This document shows positions 63,170-64,000 of a stretch of 64,000 bases of DNA, piece after piece. Every line of letters begins with the position of its first letter. Positions within the stretch are counted from its first letter, which is position 1. Source of the stretch: Actinomadura pelletieri DSM 43383 (GTDB lineage Bacteria > Actinomycetota > Actinomycetes > Streptosporangiales > Streptosporangiaceae); the NCBI RefSeq assembly GCF_003634705.1, contig NZ_RBWU01000001.1:1-64000 (forward strand), in the 5' to 3' direction. A program made the position numbers and the translations under genes. A model generated the notes under the pieces. That model searched no databases. It was not told the DNA's origin and saw only the letters and a list, made by a program, of their open reading frames with translations.

Positions 63170-63982
63170 TTACGAGGCATGGGGGTGGACGAGGTCGGTG
63201 ACCTTCATGTTGAGCACCGGCGCTGTGGGGAGCATGCGCAGGTTGCTGTGCGCATTTGCGGCTGTGCGACGACGTGGCGGGATGTACCGCCCATCCTCGG
63301 GCAGGTCAGGGAGTCGTGCGTTGAGGTAGCGGCGGGCGAGCTCAGACAGGTAGGAGATTTCAGCATCGGTGAGGGGGCGGCCCTTGCCGATGCCGTGCCA
63401 ATACTGCGCACATGTTCGGCAACAGGCGGCGACGGCGTGCAGCGCGTAGTCGATCGCGTTGGCCTTCTCTCGCGACGTCGGAGTTTGTGTGCCATCTCGG
63501 AAGGGCTCGGCCTTGCCGATCCGGCTACGAACGAATCTAGGGATCCTGGCGTGAAGTTCTCGGCGGCCGGCCCGGTAGGCGTAGTCAAGGGCCTTCTGTC
63601 CGAATGGGACGTGCCAGAAGTAGTGGCGGATCGCCTCGGTTTGCAGTGCGGCGAACGTGTGGTCGATGTCGGCCATGTCGCGCTGGCCGGTGCGCTCCAG
63701 CGACACGAGGGGCTGATGACATTCGCGGCAAGCGCCAGGTCCGAGCAGGCGAGCCAGCTTCTTGGTCAGCCGATAGCAGTGCAGGCCGTGGCCGCACGAG
63801 GTCATGGTACAGCGGATCTTAACCTTGTCGAAGTCGCGCCATACGCCCTCGGGAGAGGCGTCGGCGGCCGAGGCGCTCCATTTGGGCGGGAGCTCGGGAA
63901 GGGGTTTGGTGGGGAAAGGCAGGCTGTCTGGCGGATTCGCGGCTGTGCGGGGTCGGCCGGTGTCATCGTGGTGGCCGGTCAT
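63170..63982 (-). CDS. DUF4186-like zinc protein, 270 aa
   Basis: ATG at 63982 follows GGGAGGTG. The N-terminal half has a Cys-rich zinc site: RCTMTSCGHGLHC (Cys58, 63, 69) and CRECHQPL (Cys85, 88). The C-terminal half matches DUF4186: DGTQTP, then ALHAVAACCRTCAQYWHGIGKGRPLTDAEISYL, where DUF4186 has AQHATATCCRGCLEKWH. DUF4186 proteins are of unknown function. It is the first gene of the radical SAM operon. Confidence 0.75.
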   Translation of the reverse strand: MTGHHDDTGRPRTAANPPDSLPFPTKPLPELPPKWSASAADASPEGVWRDFDKVKIRCTMTSCGHGLHCYRLTKKLARLLGPGACRECHQPLVSLERTGQRDMADIDHTFAALQTEAIRHYFWHVPFGQKALDYAYRAGRRELHARIPRFVRSRIGKAEPFRDGTQTPTSREKANAIDYALHAVAACCRTCAQYWHGIGKGRPLTDAEISYLSELARRYLNARLPDLPEDGRYIPPRRRTAANAHSNLRMLPTAPVLNMKVTDLVHPHAS

Positions 63983-64000
63983 CGGGCACCTCCCTCAGAC

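Overview
The window is high-GC actinomycete DNA. Genes are packed with ATGA/GTGA overlaps, and many families are typical of Streptomyces/Streptosporangiales relatives: two SAV2177-type (DUF574) methyltransferases, XRE-DUF5753 regulators with DUF397 or DUF6879 partners, DUF4192, and a BTAD regulator beside a Tad pilus locus. No rRNA, tRNA, ribosomal protein or core-metabolism gene is visible. IS remnants, decayed duplications and plasmid-type families (DUF3085, DUF3560, XF1762-like GNAT, orphan VirB2-like pilin) point to a plasmid or accessory chromosomal region. Species cannot be named from the sequence.

Layout. 1-95: cut end of an IS5-family element. 0.1-15.2 kb: mostly plus-strand accessory genes of unknown function, with an XF1762/Mom-like GNAT, DUF3085, DUF3560, a YifB/ComM-like protein that has lost its ATPase residues, DUF4192 and a PAPS-reductase-like PP-loop enzyme. 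15.2-20.8 kb (minus): a membrane OmpA-BTAD regulator, a cytochrome P450, a small unknown protein and an XRE regulator. 20.9-28.6 kb (plus): a lipoprotein, a secreted protein and a Tad/Flp pilus operon (CpaB/SAF, TadZ, CpaF, TadB, TadC, Flp-like pilin, TadE, TadE-like, TadG-like). No prepilin peptidase is present. 28.9-32.4 kb (minus): a 49-residue peptide gene, a hairpin, then a JmjC cupin, an aldo/keto reductase and an APH-fold kinase-like gene. This looks like a peptide-modification (RiPP-like) operon. 32.7-37.4 kb: regulators and a THEP1-like NTPase. 37.5-40.8 kb: two methyltransferases and a secreted S53 peptidase. 40.8-45.4 kb: a duplicated nuclease-plus-unknown gene module with one decayed nuclease copy and one frameshifted partner. 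45.7-52.3 kb: a HEPN-like protein divergent from a type I restriction-modification operon (hsdR-hsdM-hsdS). 52.5-54.3 kb: DUF397, a DUF5753 remnant, an orphan VirB2/TrbC-like pilin and an eroded stretch. 54.3-58.9 kb: an HTH-ImmA/IrrE regulator with an upstream partner, divergent from a four-gene ubiquitin-like conjugation operon (UBL, E2-like, JAB/JAMM peptidase, E1-like). 58.9-59.6 kb: decayed IS3 transposase. 59.7-64 kb: a P-loop kinase facing a minus-strand operon of DUF4186, radical SAM, DPPW-motif methyltransferase and ASCH-domain genes.

The 45-64 kb part reads as a defence/modification island. The most notable system is the bacterial ubiquitin-like operon at 55992-58856. It has UBL, E2-like, JAMM and E1-like genes in one overlapping operon, and it shares a promoter region with a toxin/antitoxin-like HTH-ImmA pair. 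Two other candidates for undescribed systems are the radical SAM/methyltransferase/DUF4186/ASCH operon (60221-63982) and the peptide/JmjC/AKR/kinase operon (28946-31978).
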